DNA from: an uncultured Alistipes sp.
Lineage (GTDB): Bacteria; Bacteroidota; Bacteroidia; Bacteroidales; Rikenellaceae
Length of the DNA stretch: 7,038 nt
Direction: 5' to 3'
NCBI GenBank assembly: GCA_900546005.1
Contig: URBJ01000107.1
Coordinates: forward strand, 1 to 7,038
The stretch's first letter is position 1. Every line of letters starts with the position of its first letter. Shown piece by piece: positions 6,375 to 7,038 of this stretch. Made by a program: the position numbers and the translations under genes. The notes under the pieces were generated by a model. That model was not told the origin of the DNA. It did no database searches and worked only from the letters and a program-made list of their open reading frames with translations.

Positions 6375-6890
6375 TTATTGCTTTCTGAATCGAATCTCGT
6401 TGATCAGCCCGGCTATTCCGTACACGATACAAGTCACACCGGAAAGGATCAAAATCGACTGTGCGACAGCCTGTGCATTGAACAGCACGACAACTCCGCA
6501 TATAGTCACCAATACCGGCACAATATAGAAATAGATCGACACTTCAGCCCATTTCCGAGCCGAGAACAGCATCACGATCTGCTGCAATCCGGCCACAATG
6601 AGTACGATTCCCAGAATAAACATAAGTATTCCGACAAAGAATTTCGGGACTACGACCAACAACAATCCCAACAACAGGCTTCCTGCAGCTTCGATCGGGA
6701 ACCGCGCATCGGGATATATGGACTTGTCGCGCGCGAAATAGGCGGCAATGGCAACGACGCCGGCGGCCAGAAACAGCGCCCCCATCGCGATAACCAATAT
6801 ATCCAAAGCGTTATCGGGCCACAGCACGAGCATCAGTCCCAACACAACAGCCAAAACACTGCGCAGAATCGATTTGTTCACACTTTTCAT
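6375..6890 (-). CDS. HdeD / DUF308-family membrane protein
   Basis: From the ATG at 6890-6888 the product has 171 residues (MKSVNKSILRSVLAVVLGLM at the N-terminus) and about six hydrophobic helices in three hairpins. This is the usual length and layout of the HdeD/DUF308 family. Typical features are the repeated helix pattern (LAVVLGLMLVLWPDNALDIL, then AGSLLLGLLLVVVPKFFVGI, then the IVPVLVTICGVVVLF region), with VLWP, VVVP and similar turns after the first helix of each pair. In enterobacteria HdeD helps acid resistance; the molecular role is unclear and may differ here. A longer reading from TTG at 6917 adds nine residues (MIKLKNRNV) but overlaps the -7 box at 6915-6922, so the ATG at 6890 is preferred. 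It is a separate unit with its own promoter and terminator. Confidence 0.85.
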   Translation of the reverse strand: MKSVNKSILRSVLAVVLGLMLVLWPDNALDILVIAMGALFLAAGVVAIAAYFARDKSIYPDARFPIEAAGSLLLGLLLVVVPKFFVGILMFILGIVLIVAGLQQIVMLFSARKWAEVSIYFYIVPVLVTICGVVVLFNAQAVAQSILILSGVTCIVYGIAGLINEIRFRKQ

Positions 6891-6914
6891 AACATTCCGG
6901 TTTTTAAGTTTTAT

Positions 6915-6945
6915 CAAAGTTAAGACGATTTTAGAGAAACTGAAA
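6915..6945 (-). promoter_or_regulatory. Promoter of the HdeD-like gene
   Basis: On the minus strand the -7 box TAACTTTG (6922-6915) matches TAnnTTTG fully. A weaker -33 element TTTC (6945-6942) lies 19 bases upstream. The predicted start near 6908 leaves a leader of about 18 bases before the ATG at 6890. It therefore decides the start codon, because a TTG start at 6917 would be upstream of the transcript. Confidence 0.55.
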
Positions 6946-7038
6946 TACCCGGATCTCTTTTTCTGCCATTGAAACCGGAAAACAGACTGCCGACTCCAAC
7001 TTTTTTCATTCGCATCGTTTTTTTCTGATCCGGCATAA

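Noticed and set aside
6920..7038. Minus-strand frame open from the right edge to TAA at 6922-6920 (contains MKKVGVGSLFSGFNG)
   Set aside because: It could be the C-terminus of a gene outside the window. However, codon use is poor (AGA, CTA), the residue mix is low-complexity Lys/Ser/Gly and its stop overlaps the HdeD promoter, so it is not supported as a gene.

Overview
The window looks like a chromosomal stretch from a member of the Bacteroidales (Alistipes-like is a guess, not shown). Three things in the sequence support this. Several promoters match the Bacteroidetes consensus TTTG-N20-TAnnTTTG. Starts lack clear Shine-Dalgarno motifs. The main transport gene is a TonB-dependent receptor with an N-terminal carboxypeptidase-regulatory-like domain, a layout typical of the phylum.

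Left part (1-985). The 5' end of a secreted-protein gene runs leftwards off the window from a near-perfect promoter. A second perfect promoter, pointing right, drives tRNA-Thr(GGT), which ends in a textbook intrinsic terminator. A 436-base stretch without a confident gene follows. It holds a hairpin and a segment open on both strands, including a 58-codon minus-strand frame with protein-like composition.

Middle (985-3428). A secreted alpha/beta-hydrolase (esterase/lipase-like) comes first. After it lies a roughly 140-base island with coding character but no start codon, probably the 3' remnant of a lost gene. Next is an integral-membrane acyltransferase of the OafA/acyltransferase-3 family. 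A strong hairpin, flanked by T-runs on both strands, separates this rightward block from the leftward genes beyond it.

Right part (3429-7038). A two-gene minus-strand operon has a canonical promoter whose spacer contains an imperfect dyad. The first gene encodes a 114-residue, two-helix membrane protein with a histidine-rich loop. The second encodes a 767-residue TonB-dependent receptor with a CxxC pair in its plug. Together they look like an outer-membrane uptake unit, plausibly for a metal or metal complex, but the substrate is not determined here. Upstream lies an HdeD/DUF308-type membrane protein with its own promoter and terminator.

Most of the window is ordinary for the group. The best leads are the histidine-rich protein/receptor pair, the orphan coding island at 1912-2055, and the doubly open segment at 728-922.
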